DNA of 64,000 nt from Hymenobacter edaphi (GTDB lineage: Bacteria > Bacteroidota > Bacteroidia > Cytophagales > Hymenobacteraceae). The number at the start of each line of letters is the position of its first letter. Positions within the stretch are counted from its first letter, which is position 1. The position numbers and the translations under genes were made by a program. The notes under the pieces were generated by a model that saw only the letters and a list, made by a program, of their open reading frames with translations, was not told where the DNA came from and did not search any database. Positions 33,853 through 43,734 of the stretch are shown one piece after another. The stretch is from NCBI RefSeq assembly GCF_003258365.1, contig NZ_QHKM01000001.1, forward strand, positions 744,001 to 808,000, given 5' to 3'.

Positions 33853-35982
33853 TTACTCTACGATTACGCTACGGACGGCTGTTGCTTTTCCCGCTAGTAT
33901 GCGCAGTACGTATACCCCCGGCGCAAGCCCGCGGGTGGAAACCCGCAAGCTCGCTCCCGCCTGAGCCAACGGCTGAGCGGGCTCCTGCCTTAGCTGCTGA
34001 CCCAGGCTATTGTAGAGGATAGCGCTTACTTGGTGGGCACCCGCTACAGCCGGCACTAGTACCGTAAGGTCGGTGCCAGCCTTGGCCGGGGCAGGGTAGA
34101 TTTCCACGTTGAAAGCGCCAAGGGCCTTGGCAGTTTCCAACGGCGTGGCACTCGGCTCCCAGTTTAAGTAGAAGCGGTTGCGCCAGGTGCTGGCGCTGTT
34201 GGCGACGAGGGCAAGGGCCCCGCCGGTATTGGTTAGCAGCACCTGCTGGCCGGTTTGGCCATCCACCAGCGTCAGGCGCGTACCGGTTAGCACGTTCAGC
34301 GGCTCGGCTTGCAGCAGGTAAGTGCCGGCCGAGGGCACCCGGACAACCAGCGGGATGACCGTGGGCTGTGTAAACAAGGGCAGCCCATTGATGCTCAACT
34401 CCTCAGTAGCCGCCAGACTGCTTAGCTCAAGCCCGTTCGGGTTGTGCAGCTTGCGGGCGTCGTAGCGGGCATCAAGGCCTAAACCAGCTCCAGCTTCTTC
34501 GTACACGTAGGCGAAGTCACGCTCGGCAACCGGGCTTCCGGACTGGCCCAGGCTGAGCTGTAGCTGAGGCCGAGTATCGGAAGTACCCCGGGAAAATGGA
34601 TTTGACGATGTTACCGAAGGTAGAGCTGGCGGCAAAAGAGCCCGCTATGTACACGTTGCCGGCGGCATCGGTAGCCGTGGCCGAAACGTCACTGTCGAAG
34701 GGAACCAGCGTCTCCCAGCTGGGGGCCGCCGCCGCCGCATGCACCACAAAGCCGCTGGCCGAGGTGGTGCCACCGGTGGTCGTTACCGTCACGGGGAAGG
34801 TGCCGGCCGTGGCCACGGCCGAGGCGGGCACCGCGGCCGTCAGCTGCGAGTCCGAAAGGTAGGTCGTGGGCGGGCTGCTGCCATTGAAGCTGACGCTGGC
34901 TGAGCTGGTAAAATTGCTGCCCGTCAGCGTGAGGATAAAGGCCCCCGCGCCGGCCGTAGCGGAACCGGGGCTGAGGCTGCTCAGCGTGGGGGCCGGAGCC
35001 GTTACGTTGCCGCTGACTGCGGCCGAGCGGCTGGTAGCTCCCGGGCTGCTCGCCGTCACGTTGCCGGTGAAGGCGCCGGCCGTGGTGCCCAGCAGGCGCA
35101 CGTATACCGGCGTCGTATTGACCGTGCCGCCGCCGGGTGTCAGGTTCACGCTGCTGGCATAGCCGCTGCCGCTGCTCAGGCTCACCTCGTAGCCGGCGGG
35201 CGCCGCCACGCTAAGGGCTGCTGCAAGGTTGCTGCCACTCACGTTTAGCGTCTGGGGAACCGAGGGCGTGCCCGTAGTGGTGCTAAAGGTGGATAGCGCA
35301 GCGGGCGACAGGTTCAGCGCGGGCGTAGTAGAGGGGGCTGCATAGTCGCTGATGCTGATGTCGTCGATGTTGATGCGCTGACCCGCTACCTGGTTGATAT
35401 TGCTGATGCGCACCCGCACGTTGCCAGCCATGTTTGCGCTGAACGTGAACGTTTGCAGCGCCGACGTCAGGCCCACGGCCGGGCTGATGGTGCTGGTAAC
35501 GTTGGTGTAGCTGGCGCCCCCGTTGTCGGATACCTCCACCTTAAGCGCTCCGCCGGTATCAAGGTTGAACAATGCCGCTTTCAGGCTGATGGTGCCCGCG
35601 CCGTCCGGCTTATCGAAATTCATGGCAATGGAGCCGTCCCGGACCCGGGCCGCCCGGGTGCCGTTGAACTTGTCCTGCGCGGTGTTGGTACCGATCAGGG
35701 CATCGGTGAAAAGCCACGTGCCGTTGGTCAGCGTCACCAGGCCAGCGGGGGTGTAACCGGTCCGAACACCGGCTTCCATGTCTTCCACCACGCTCGTAGT
35801 CGAGGCCGCCGTGAAGGCCATGCCGCTGCCGGAGGCGCCTGGCGTGGCTGCCCTCCTCGCGGTGCCGACCGAAGCCCCGTGCGTGGCTTTGGTGACGGTG
35901 GCCGAAGCCGGCCGGGTTGGCGTTTGTGCGTGGGCCAGGGAGGCCCACAGCCAAACAGCAAAAAGCCAGGGTAGTTTTTCAT
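33853..35982 (-). pseudogene. Broken T9SS cargo protein (adhesin-like)
   Basis: Three frames are needed to read it. The ATG at 35980-35982 followed by an A5 run (T5 on plus, 35975-35979) gives a frame that does not continue; with one more A the start would read MKKLPWLFAVWLWASLAHAQ, a perfect signal peptide joined to the main frame. The main frame (35968 to about 34590) encodes a MAM/DUF-like N-terminal domain, a cadherin-like or Ig segment, an IPT/TIG domain (LSPGSATAGAGAFILTLTGS) and the start of an SBBP repeat (DAAGNVYIAGSF). Near 34590 the frame switches to LQLSLGQSG..., ending in a type A T9SS sorting domain (VEIYPAPAKAGTDL ... GVYVLRILAGKATAVRSVIVE, residues shown in part). Apparently an internal deletion removed most of the SBBP propeller. 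Confidence 0.75.
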
Positions 35983-36444
35983 GCAGTTAGGAAAGATGAT
36001 CGAAATGCGGGGCAATTCAGCACTGGTGCGCCGGGCGGTGATGCCACAGCCGCTACCGGCAGCAGGGAGGGGCGGCTGACTGCGGCCTCATGCGCCGGCG
36101 CCAGGTTTGCAGAAGGACAATCATTGCCTGGTCAGGCAATTAGCCGTGGCAATAACTGCCAAAGTTCGCCGCGTGGTGCGCAGCCAAGCAATACCTGGAT
36201 TCAGGTAATTTGTCAGTGCCCGATGGGTCAGAACAGCCAAAGGGGGTTGGTCGCTCAGGAACGGGCTGCCTTGCTGCCCCGGTCCGGTTTGCGCACCCTT
36301 GGCCCTTATTGCAGCCGTGGCAGAACATCAAGCCTGCCGCGCTGAATGGCACCGGCGAGGCAAGGTGTTTTCGGGCGAGGACATGGATGGGGTAGGCTAC
36401 CGTTGACCGAGCGCCGGTTGGCAGCCGGCGTCGGCAAGCGCAAC
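35983..36444. other. Gene-free spacer with two CCTG/CAGG palindromes
   Basis: No gene is supported. Two palindromes stand out: ATTGCCTG-GT-CAGGCAAT (36123-36140) and TACCTG-GATT-CAGGTA (36192-36207), 69 bp apart. They may be operators for the broken cargo gene reading leftward from 35982. The rest shows no structure. Confidence 0.4.
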
Positions 36445-36498
36445 GGGCGCCTGCGAAGAAGGAGCAGGCGCCCGGCGGCCCGGTAAGGGCCGCCGGGC
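36445..36498. terminator. Double hairpin downstream of the adhesin gene
   Basis: Two adjacent GC-rich stems: GGGCGCCTGC (36445-36454) with GCAGGCGCCC (36464-36473), and CCGGCGGCCC with GGGCCGCCGG around 36473-36497. No T-run follows on the minus strand, so termination efficiency is uncertain. Confidence 0.5.
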
Positions 36499-36506
36499 GA
36501 GGGTAA

Positions 36507-39500
36507 CTACTCGATGATCAGGCGTTTGGTGACCGGGCCCCGGGAAGAGGTAATGCATACCGTGTACACGCCCTTGGCTAAGCCGGACAGCGGCAGCGTC
36601 AGCGCGTTGGCCGGACGGGCAGTGGGCAGCACGCGCGTCAGCACCTGCTGACCCAGGGCGTTGAGCACCGCCACGGTTACTGGCTGCTGCTGCATAGCAT
36701 CGGGCAGCTGCAGCGTCACTTGGGTATGGGCCGGGTTCGGGTAAAGACCCACTTGCTGGCCATGGGCGTTCTGCGTGGTAGCCGTCACGCGGTTCTGCGT
36801 CAGCAGCAGGGCGAAACGATTAGTGGGCGCCAGCGGCGCCAGCGTAAACGCGTAACGGGGTTGGGCCTGCAGGTCGATGAGGGCGCCCGTTTCAGTATCT
36901 CGGAGGTAGGCGTACGTGCCCGTGGGAAGGCGCAGCAGTTCGGAAGCGCGCAGCGAGTAGCTACCGGCCGCTGCCCGCAGGTAAAGCGGAACGGTGACGT
37001 CAGCCAGACTCAACGTGGGTAGTGCATTGACCGAGAGCAGCAGGTGACTCCCGAATTCGCTGGCCAGAACCGGCCCGTTGCCGGCTTGCAGCTTGTACGC
37101 ATCCAGGCTCGCCTCGAAGCCGGAGGTGCCTCCGGACTCAAAGTATACGACGGCTTCGTCGGCCGCGCCACCGGAGCTGCTCACCTCCAACCGCACAAGC
37201 GGGGCGGTAGCGGCACCGCGCTGGAACACGGGACTCGTCGTGGTCAGCCGGGCCGCGTTGGTGAAACTAATGGCGCCGGAACCGGGGGTGCTCACCCGCA
37301 CGAAGAAGCCCTGACCCGAGCCGATGACGTTGGTGCCGCCGTTGGTGCCGGTGCCGTTGGCTACGTAGCTGGCGTAGGTACCGGCGTACTGGCCGGTGGA
37401 GCGGTACACGTACACGGCCGCGTCCACGTTGGTGCGGCCCACCGCGTCCCAGCTCAGGGGCGAGGGATAAGGGTTGCCCAGCAACTGCCAGCCCGATTCG
37501 GCCTGGGTGCCGCGCAGCAGGCCCGTGCGGCTGATCGGGCCATGGTTGAGTGTCCCTACGAAGTCCACCGTCTGCGGGGCAGCGATGTTAACGGTGTAGC
37601 CGCGGCCTACTTCCAGCGCGTCGCTCAGTGCGCTAGGCGAAAAGTACCCCCGGTCAAAGTCCTGAGGGGCGGGGTTGCCGCTGCTGGTCACGCGGGTTTG
37701 GTCGTAGCCAAACACCGTGGGGAAGGGCGTTGCACTGTTGCCCTGCGTGTTGTAGAGCGGGTTCACCACCGGGGTATACCCCGCGGTGCCCAGGTCGGCC
37801 ACGGTCGTGTTAGCAACGGGCGCCGAGAAGTGGCGGTAGCCCGGACCGGCGTTGCGCGAGGGGTCGATGTAGCGCTGCACCGTGGCGTTGCCGGTGACCA
37901 CCCCGCTGCCGCTGTTCACGACAAAGGCCGTGCCCGTAGCGGTGGAGAGCAGCGTGAGGTGACCGTCCGAGGCCAGGTCGCCGTTCTGCAACAGCAACGA
38001 AGTGCTAACCTCTACCGGGCTCGTCAGCGTCACGGCAGCGTTGCCCACGGCAAGCTGGCTGAGTTGCGCCGTGCCGCTGCCGCCCCAGCGCTGGGGAGTC
38101 CCGGTCGAGGCAAACCGCAGCAAGCTGCCGGCTGCTGCGCTCAGCGTGCCGTTGTTGACCACGTCGCCCTGTACTTCCAGCGGGCCGGTGCCCAAGCTGA
38201 ACGCGCCCGCGTTGGTGAGTACGCCCTGGACGTTGATCAGGCCGTTGATGTGGGTGATAGTTCCGGCGTTGGTCAACGGGCCTTGCACCAGCAGTTGCCC
38301 GCCGTTTTGCACCGTCAGGGTGGCGCCGTTGCTCAATTGCAGGCTACGCACCGGTTGCACCACCCCGTTCAGTACCGGATAGCGGGCTAGGCCGCTGCCG
38401 ATAACCACGTCGCTGTTGGCATTGGGTACCTGGGCCGGTGACCAGTTGCCGGCAATAGACCAAATTGACGACGTAGCCCCCGTCCACACGTGCGTAATGG
38501 TGGGCTGCGTTACCGCAAAACTCTGCGTCGTAGAGGTCGTGCCGCACGGCGTCGTGGCGGAAAGCGGGCCGCTGGCAGCGCCGGTAGGCACCACTACGGT
38601 CAGCTGGCTTCCATCCGCGGCCACCGAGGCCACGGCGGCCGTTACACCGCCGCCAAAACCCACTTGCGTCACCTCGGCCAAGTTGGTGCCGGTGAGCGTG
38701 AGCGTGGTGCCCACCGGGCCGCTGCCCGGGGAAATGCCGGTCAAGGTGGGGGCGGCCCCGGCCGGAGCCGTGTACAAAGCGGCCACGTCGCTGTCGCTAA
38801 GCGCGGCGCTGAACACGCGCACCTCGTCGAGGCTGCCGCGGAAGAACGTGTAAGGGTTGCCGCTGGAAAAGTTGTACGTGCCCAGCAGCAGGGGCTGCGA
38901 GCTGGCCGCGGAGTGGTAGGTAACGGTGCCGCTGGCCAGCAGCGTGCCGTTGCGGAAAATCTTGGTGTTGCCCGCGCCGGCCTTCATTACGAAGGTGAAT
39001 TGCTGCCACTGGCCGTCCACCGTGCCCGCCGGCAGGGTCACATCCAGGACGTCGGTGCCCTGGCCGGTGAGGCGCAGCTTGTACACGCCGTTCAGCTTAA
39101 ACAACGACGCGTAGTAGTTGGACTGGGCCGGCGTGTAGCCCAGGTACTTGGAGAACAGCAAGTTGGCGCTGTCCCGGGGGTTGAGCGTCTCCGGTACCCG
39201 CAGGGGTTTGGCCCACAGCGAAATGGTCAGCTCCCGACTCGAGGTCATGGCAAACTGGGCATTGGTTCCCAGGTTGATGAGGTCATTGACCCCGTCGAAG
39301 CGGTAGGCTTGCTGGGCCCCGCAGTTGCGGTCGGCGGCCAGCACGGCGCCGCTCACCGTGCCGTTATTGCCGTTGCCCGAGGCATCGGTGGCATTGCCGG
39401 TGAAGGGGTAGTAAGCAACCGGCGCCGGCGCCGTTACGGTGAACGGCGTGGGGCTGGGGCTGCTGGTGCCGTTAGCGGCCGAAATCAAGGTGATGGGCCC

Positions 39501-42500
39501 GGTAGTGGCGCCGGCCGGAACCGTGACGGCCAGGGCCTGCCCGGTGGGCGAGTTGTTGTTGAAGGTAAAGCTGGTCGTGGTGGTCGTGCCGTTGAAAATC
39601 ACCTGCGTCACCCCGGCCAGGTTAAAGCCTTCCAGGCTCAAAACGCTGCCCGCCGGGCCGCTGCTGGGCGTGATGCGGGTGATGGTGGGCGTGGTCACCT
39701 GAAAGCACTGCACCTCGGCGCCCGTGCCTGCGGGCGTGACTACCGAGATGCACAAGGCCGGTCCGCTCACCCGGCTGTCGATGGCTGGCACGATGGCCCG
39801 GATCTGCGTGTCGCTGAGTACCTGGTACGCCGCGTCGTAGATGCCAAACCGGACGGCGGTAGCTCCGGTGAAACCCGCACCGGACACAAATACGGTCTGG
39901 CCCATGGAGCCTTGGCGGGGGCTGGTGGTGCTGATGGTTGGGGCGGGCGCCGTGACCGTGACACTTACGGGCGTCGGCGCGCTGCTGCAGGGCCCGGGGC
40001 CACTGGCCACGACGCTGTACTGCGCCGTGCCTTGCGCGGTCGGTACGGCCGTGACGCTGCTGCCGGTGGTGCTCTGCAGGCCGGGGCCGCTCCAGGTGTA
40101 GGTGAGGCCGGCCAGCGGGCTGGTTACGCTGAGCGTGGTGCTCTGCCCGAGCGGAATGCTGCCCGGCGTGGCCGCGGCCGGGGGGGCGGCCGGCACGGCG
40201 TTAATCGTTGCGGTAACCGGCACGCGGGCGCTTTCGCAGCCGGTGTTGGCCCCGCCCGACAGCTCCTGGTAACTCACGTAGTAGGTGGTCGTGGCGTTCA
40301 GAGCGGGCGTGGTAAAGCTCGGGCCGCTGCCCAGGGCCTGCGCGGCAAAACCGCCCGTGCTTTGTGCATACCAGTAATACTGGGCCCCGAGCGGCGCGCC
40401 GCTGGCCATGAGCGTCACGCTGCCCGCTCCGCAGCGCCCGGCGCTGGTCACCGTCGGGCTGGGTGTCAGGAAGGTGGCGTGGTGCTGAATGGTTTGGGAA
40501 AGGCTGCACGTCCCGTTGCTGGCCGTAACGGTGTAGATGGTGGCCCCACCGTTGCCGCTGCTGGCCCCAACGCCCCAGTACCGGCTGTTGTTGCTCCCCG
40601 ACTGGCCGCCAACGCCCCCGAGGTACGTGCCGCTCCCGCTCCCGATGGCAATGGTGTAGGTGTAAGCCTCGCCGCCCACCGGAGTGGCCGTCAACTGGCT
40701 GCTCAAATTGGAGCAGGCCGACGGCGTGGATAAGCTCAGCGTGAAGGCCGGCGCTGCCAGCGCCGTCACGCGGGCGCTGCTGCTGGTCGCGCAAGCACCG
40801 TTGCTCACCGTCAGGGTAAAGGTGTACACCGTGGAGGCGCTGGTGGCGGGCAGCGTCACGGTGGGCTGGGCCTGGGAACTGGCAAAGCCCGCAATGGCCG
40901 GACTTACCGACCACGTATAAGTCAAGCCACTTTGCGCCGAAGCGCCGCCCACCGTCACCTGGCTGCCGCCGCAGGCCTGCTGATCCGCCCCGGCATTGGC
41001 CGTCGGCGGCGAATCAACCGTGATGGACAGGGTTCGTGTCTCCGTACACGGGCCGTTGTGGGCCGTGATGGTGTAGGTGGTCGATTGCGTCGGGCTGATG
41101 CGCCACTGGTACGAGCTGCCGCTTGCCGGCAACGCCGTCACGCCCGTGGTCGGGCTGATGTCGTAGGTATACGCCGCTCCGGTGTTGGGCGAGGCCGTGA
41201 CCGTGGTGCTTTGGCCCGGGCATACACTGGCGGCGGTGGCCGCTACCGAGAAGTTGGGGTAGGCCAGTACGCCCACGGTGACCTGGTCGGTAGCGGTGCA
41301 GGTGGCATTACCGGCCTCCGTGGCCGTGAGCGTGAAGACGTACTGGGTACTGGTAGTGCTGCTCGGCAGCGGCACCGTGGGCTGGGCCTGCGTGCTGCTG
41401 AACCCCGGAATGGCTGGGTTCACCGACCAACTGTAGTTGATACCCGGCTGGGCCGGCGCGCCACCCAGCGTAACGGTGGTGCCGGAACAGGCCTGCTGGT
41501 CGGCGCCCGCATTGGCCGTGGGCGGGGTGCAGAGGGTACTGAGCTTGGCCAGGAACAGGCCTTGCACGTTGGACAAGACCGTTGATCCAAAGGTTAACGT
41601 GACGCCGCTACCATCACCGCCGATGTAGGCGTTGCCCTGACCATCAAGGCCGACGGCGTTAGGCAGTACCTGATTGTTGCTCTGAGAAGTATCGAGAATG
41701 GGAAATACGTCGACAAGGCTGCCAAGAGCGTTGTACCTAGCTGCGTAGCCACTGCCGCGGAAGCTTCCCGTAATCGACTGTGTACCAATAGTGGTAGCGC
41801 TGTTGAAATAGCCAACGGCTACGGCCGTGCCGTCGCTGTGGCCGACTACCGCGGAGGCGTTATCGTAATTAGCCCCTCCCAACTGACGAACCCACTGGAC
41901 GTTTCCTCCAATGCCAAGACTGATTAAGTAACTGTCCTGGCCACCGGCGCTTGTCAGGGTAGTACTGCCGCAGATGCCGGTACCCGTAAAATTGTCGATG
42001 ATGCGCAAATTGCCTGCTCCATCCGTTGAGATGCCTTGGAAAGGACCGCTGACGCCTAATGGCCCGGTTTCGCGGGCCCACATAGCGGCACCGCCCAGCG
42101 TGAAGCCTACAACGAACTTACCGCCCCGAGCTGTCGAATTGGGCTGTGTATTGAGGGCGACCGGCAAAACGATATTGTCGAATCGTATTTGCGGCGTCGT
42201 TTCAAAGCCGCCGTAATACCCCGTTGCGTACACCCCGGCTGCATCCGCCACAATGTTGCTGCTTCCGCAACCGCCGCGGCCCGAGCCGGGCACTACGTCC
42301 TGAGCATAATTAAACCACACCTGGCTGCCATTGCCATCGTACTTCACTACGAACAAGCGGGGGTTGACCACCCCGTAGTTTGTTCCGGCGTATCTCCCGC
42401 CAAAATCCCCCACCGCGTAAACGCCCCCGTTGGGGTCGGTGGCAATGTCCGTAAAAGTGGTGGTTCCTAGTCCCGGGGTCGTGCCTCCCGGATTGATGGC

Positions 42501-42983
42501 CCATTGTACGTTGCCCGCAGCAGTGTACTTGGCCAAAAATGTATTCGGATAACCGGTAGCAGCAGAGGTGAGGGCTAGACTACCAAAAGAAATGCCCTCG
42601 TAGAACGTACCGCCCACGTAGGCGTTGCCGTTGGCATCAACAGCAAGGTGGATGCTTGAAGTGCTGTTGGTTGCAACGTCGATCAACTGCGCCCACAGGA
42701 CGGCTCCCGCCGGGTTGTACTTAGCAATGTAAAGATCAGTAGACGGCGAGGGACCCGTGCGGGTTAGCGTGATGCTACCGAAGGTGGCACTCCCTCCAAT
42801 TCCCCCCACAACATAGGAATTGCCGGCCGCGTCGGTTGCTATATCCACCACACCGGCGCCGGGTGCTTGGCTTGCCCACTCCCAACTCTGCGCAGTTGCC
42901 GCCGTGCTGCTGAGCAACAGCAAAAGCGCTACAATCCAGCGAGTAAGTCTCAAGTAAGACTTTTTTCTTGTAGAAATGTACAT
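36507..42983 (-). CDS. Giant T9SS-secreted multidomain surface protein (adhesin-like)
   Basis: 2158 residues. Signal peptide (cleavage near ATAQ, residue 32), an SBBP-repeat beta propeller (about 33-480; units such as DAAGNSYVVGGI and DANGNAYVGGTF), two PKD/Ig-like modules starting PPTANAGADQQAC, further Ig-like domains, IPT/TIG domains (ISTTSPRQGSMGQTVFVSG; ITPSSGPAGSVLSLEG; ISPGSGPVGTTLTLTG), a LamG-type lectin domain between the second and third TIG (VAYYPFTGNATDASGNGNNG), a beta-helix-like stretch, and a type A sorting domain at the C-terminus (LYPNPAHTQVTLQLP ... VTKRLIIE). The protein should pass the outer membrane by T9SS and be anchored or released. The start is the ATG at 42981-42983. 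The first ~1 kb is less GC-rich than the rest. Confidence 0.92.
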   Translation of the reverse strand: MYISTRKKSYLRLTRWIVALLLLLSSTAATAQSWEWASQAPGAGVVDIATDAAGNSYVVGGIGGSATFGSITLTRTGPSPSTDLYIAKYNPAGAVLWAQLIDVATNSTSSIHLAVDANGNAYVGGTFYEGISFGSLALTSAATGYPNTFLAKYTAAGNVQWAINPGGTTPGLGTTTFTDIATDPNGGVYAVGDFGGRYAGTNYGVVNPRLFVVKYDGNGSQVWFNYAQDVVPGSGRGGCGSSNIVADAAGVYATGYYGGFETTPQIRFDNIVLPVALNTQPNSTARGGKFVVGFTLGGAAMWARETGPLGVSGPFQGISTDGAGNLRIIDNFTGTGICGSTTLTSAGGQDSYLISLGIGGNVQWVRQLGGANYDNASAVVGHSDGTAVAVGYFNSATTIGTQSITGSFRGSGYAARYNALGSLVDVFPILDTSQSNNQVLPNAVGLDGQGNAYIGGDGSGVTLTFGSTVLSNVQGLFLAKLSTLCTPPTANAGADQQACSGTTVTLGGAPAQPGINYSWSVNPAIPGFSSTQAQPTVPLPSSTTSTQYVFTLTATEAGNATCTATDQVTVGVLAYPNFSVAATAASVCPGQSTTVTASPNTGAAYTYDISPTTGVTALPASGSSYQWRISPTQSTTYTITAHNGPCTETRTLSITVDSPPTANAGADQQACGGSQVTVGGASAQSGLTYTWSVSPAIAGFASSQAQPTVTLPATSASTVYTFTLTVSNGACATSSSARVTALAAPAFTLSLSTPSACSNLSSQLTATPVGGEAYTYTIAIGSGSGTYLGGVGGQSGSNNSRYWGVGASSGNGGATIYTVTASNGTCSLSQTIQHHATFLTPSPTVTSAGRCGAGSVTLMASGAPLGAQYYWYAQSTGGFAAQALGSGPSFTTPALNATTTYYVSYQELSGGANTGCESARVPVTATINAVPAAPPAAATPGSIPLGQSTTLSVTSPLAGLTYTWSGPGLQSTTGSSVTAVPTAQGTAQYSVVASGPGPCSSAPTPVSVTVTAPAPTISTTSPRQGSMGQTVFVSGAGFTGATAVRFGIYDAAYQVLSDTQIRAIVPAIDSRVSGPALCISVVTPAGTGAEVQCFQVTTPTITRITPSSGPAGSVLSLEGFNLAGVTQVIFNGTTTTTSFTFNNNSPTGQALAVTVPAGATTGPITLISAANGTSSPSPTPFTVTAPAPVAYYPFTGNATDASGNGNNGTVSGAVLAADRNCGAQQAYRFDGVNDLINLGTNAQFAMTSSRELTISLWAKPLRVPETLNPRDSANLLFSKYLGYTPAQSNYYASLFKLNGVYKLRLTGQGTDVLDVTLPAGTVDGQWQQFTFVMKAGAGNTKIFRNGTLLASGTVTYHSAASSQPLLLGTYNFSSGNPYTFFRGSLDEVRVFSAALSDSDVAALYTAPAGAAPTLTGISPGSGPVGTTLTLTGTNLAEVTQVGFGGGVTAAVASVAADGSQLTVVVPTGAASGPLSATTPCGTTSTTQSFAVTQPTITHVWTGATSSIWSIAGNWSPAQVPNANSDVVIGSGLARYPVLNGVVQPVRSLQLSNGATLTVQNGGQLLVQGPLTNAGTITHINGLINVQGVLTNAGAFSLGTGPLEVQGDVVNNGTLSAAAGSLLRFASTGTPQRWGGSGTAQLSQLAVGNAAVTLTSPVEVSTSLLLQNGDLASDGHLTLLSTATGTAFVVNSGSGVVTGNATVQRYIDPSRNAGPGYRHFSAPVANTTVADLGTAGYTPVVNPLYNTQGNSATPFPTVFGYDQTRVTSSGNPAPQDFDRGYFSPSALSDALEVGRGYTVNIAAPQTVDFVGTLNHGPISRTGLLRGTQAESGWQLLGNPYPSPLSWDAVGRTNVDAAVYVYRSTGQYAGTYASYVANGTGTNGGTNVIGSGQGFFVRVSTPGSGAISFTNAARLTTTSPVFQRGAATAPLVRLEVSSSGGAADEAVVYFESGGTSGFEASLDAYKLQAGNGPVLASEFGSHLLLSVNALPTLSLADVTVPLYLRAAAGSYSLRASELLRLPTGTYAYLRDTETGALIDLQAQPRYAFTLAPLAPTNRFALLLTQNRVTATTQNAHGQQVGLYPNPAHTQVTLQLPDAMQQQPVTVAVLNALGQQVLTRVLPTARPANALTLPLSGLAKGVYTVCITSSRGPVTKRLIIE

Positions 42984-43149
42984 AAGCAAGGGCGTGTGAC
43001 TTTGGAAAGAGTGCCTAAACTACACGCAGCTACTAATGCGCATAGCAAGAACCTGCAAATATATGGTATTTTATCAGGATTGCAAATAGTCATAAACTGG
43101 TATGTGGAGCCGCGTAAGTAGACATTGGGGCTATTAGTTATTGGTTTAA
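42984..43149. other. AT-rich upstream region of the adhesin gene
   Basis: Low-GC stretch (about 43040-43140) likely to hold the adhesin promoter; no consensus -7/-33 pair was found. The right end merges into the IS1182 remnant. Confidence 0.3.
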
Positions 43150-43734
43150 ACTTGTTGTATGCCTGGCGGCCCTGGGGTGCCAAGCTGCCGTGGGCGGTAG
43201 GTAACTGATGGTAACACCCCGATGCAGGGTTTGTGGCGGCCAAACACCCGAATCCTGCCGGTGAGGCCCCTTGTTCCAGCAACGCGTAGTTGGCCCCACT
43301 GGCATATGCGGCGTCGGCCAACACGCCGTGCAAATGCCGGCCCTGGCCGTCGAGCCGGTCGGCGCTGGCGCGGACAATACCGCGGCGGCTGCTACGGCAT
43401 CAGCGCGTGTATCCTGCAAGCTTTCCAGCGCGGCATTGGCTTTCACTGAGACTGAGCCGATGGGCTGCGTGTCGGCGGCTACCAACCCCGGCGCCAAGCC
43501 CAGGGCGAAGACGCGGCCAACCAGCTGCCCGAAGAGCTCTGCTGGGTACGGCTGCCAGGTGCTACGGTCGAGTGCCGGGGCAACTCCTCGTCCAGGCCAT
43601 AGTCCAGGAAGAGTAGAATTGCAGGCGCAGTACTTGAGCAGGCACTGGTCGCTGACCAAGGTCGCCAGCCGGCTGGCCTGAATCGGCGCCACGGCTGCGG
43701 CCGGCTGGGAGAATTGCGCCACCTTCGCGCTCAT
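43150..43734 (-). pseudogene. Remnant of an IS1182-family transposase
   Basis: Readable in two minus-strand frames. One gives LVSDQCLLKYCA, then YPAELFGQLVGRVFALGLAP and GLVAADTQPI..VSVKANAALESL, matching the N-terminal half and the catalytic-Asp region of IS1182-type transposases. The other gives HGVLADAAYASGANYALLEQ, matching the C-terminal half. An internal deletion and frameshift join them and the conserved central region is missing. The ATG complement (43732-43734) overlaps the ATG of the divergent GNAT gene. Confidence 0.65.
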
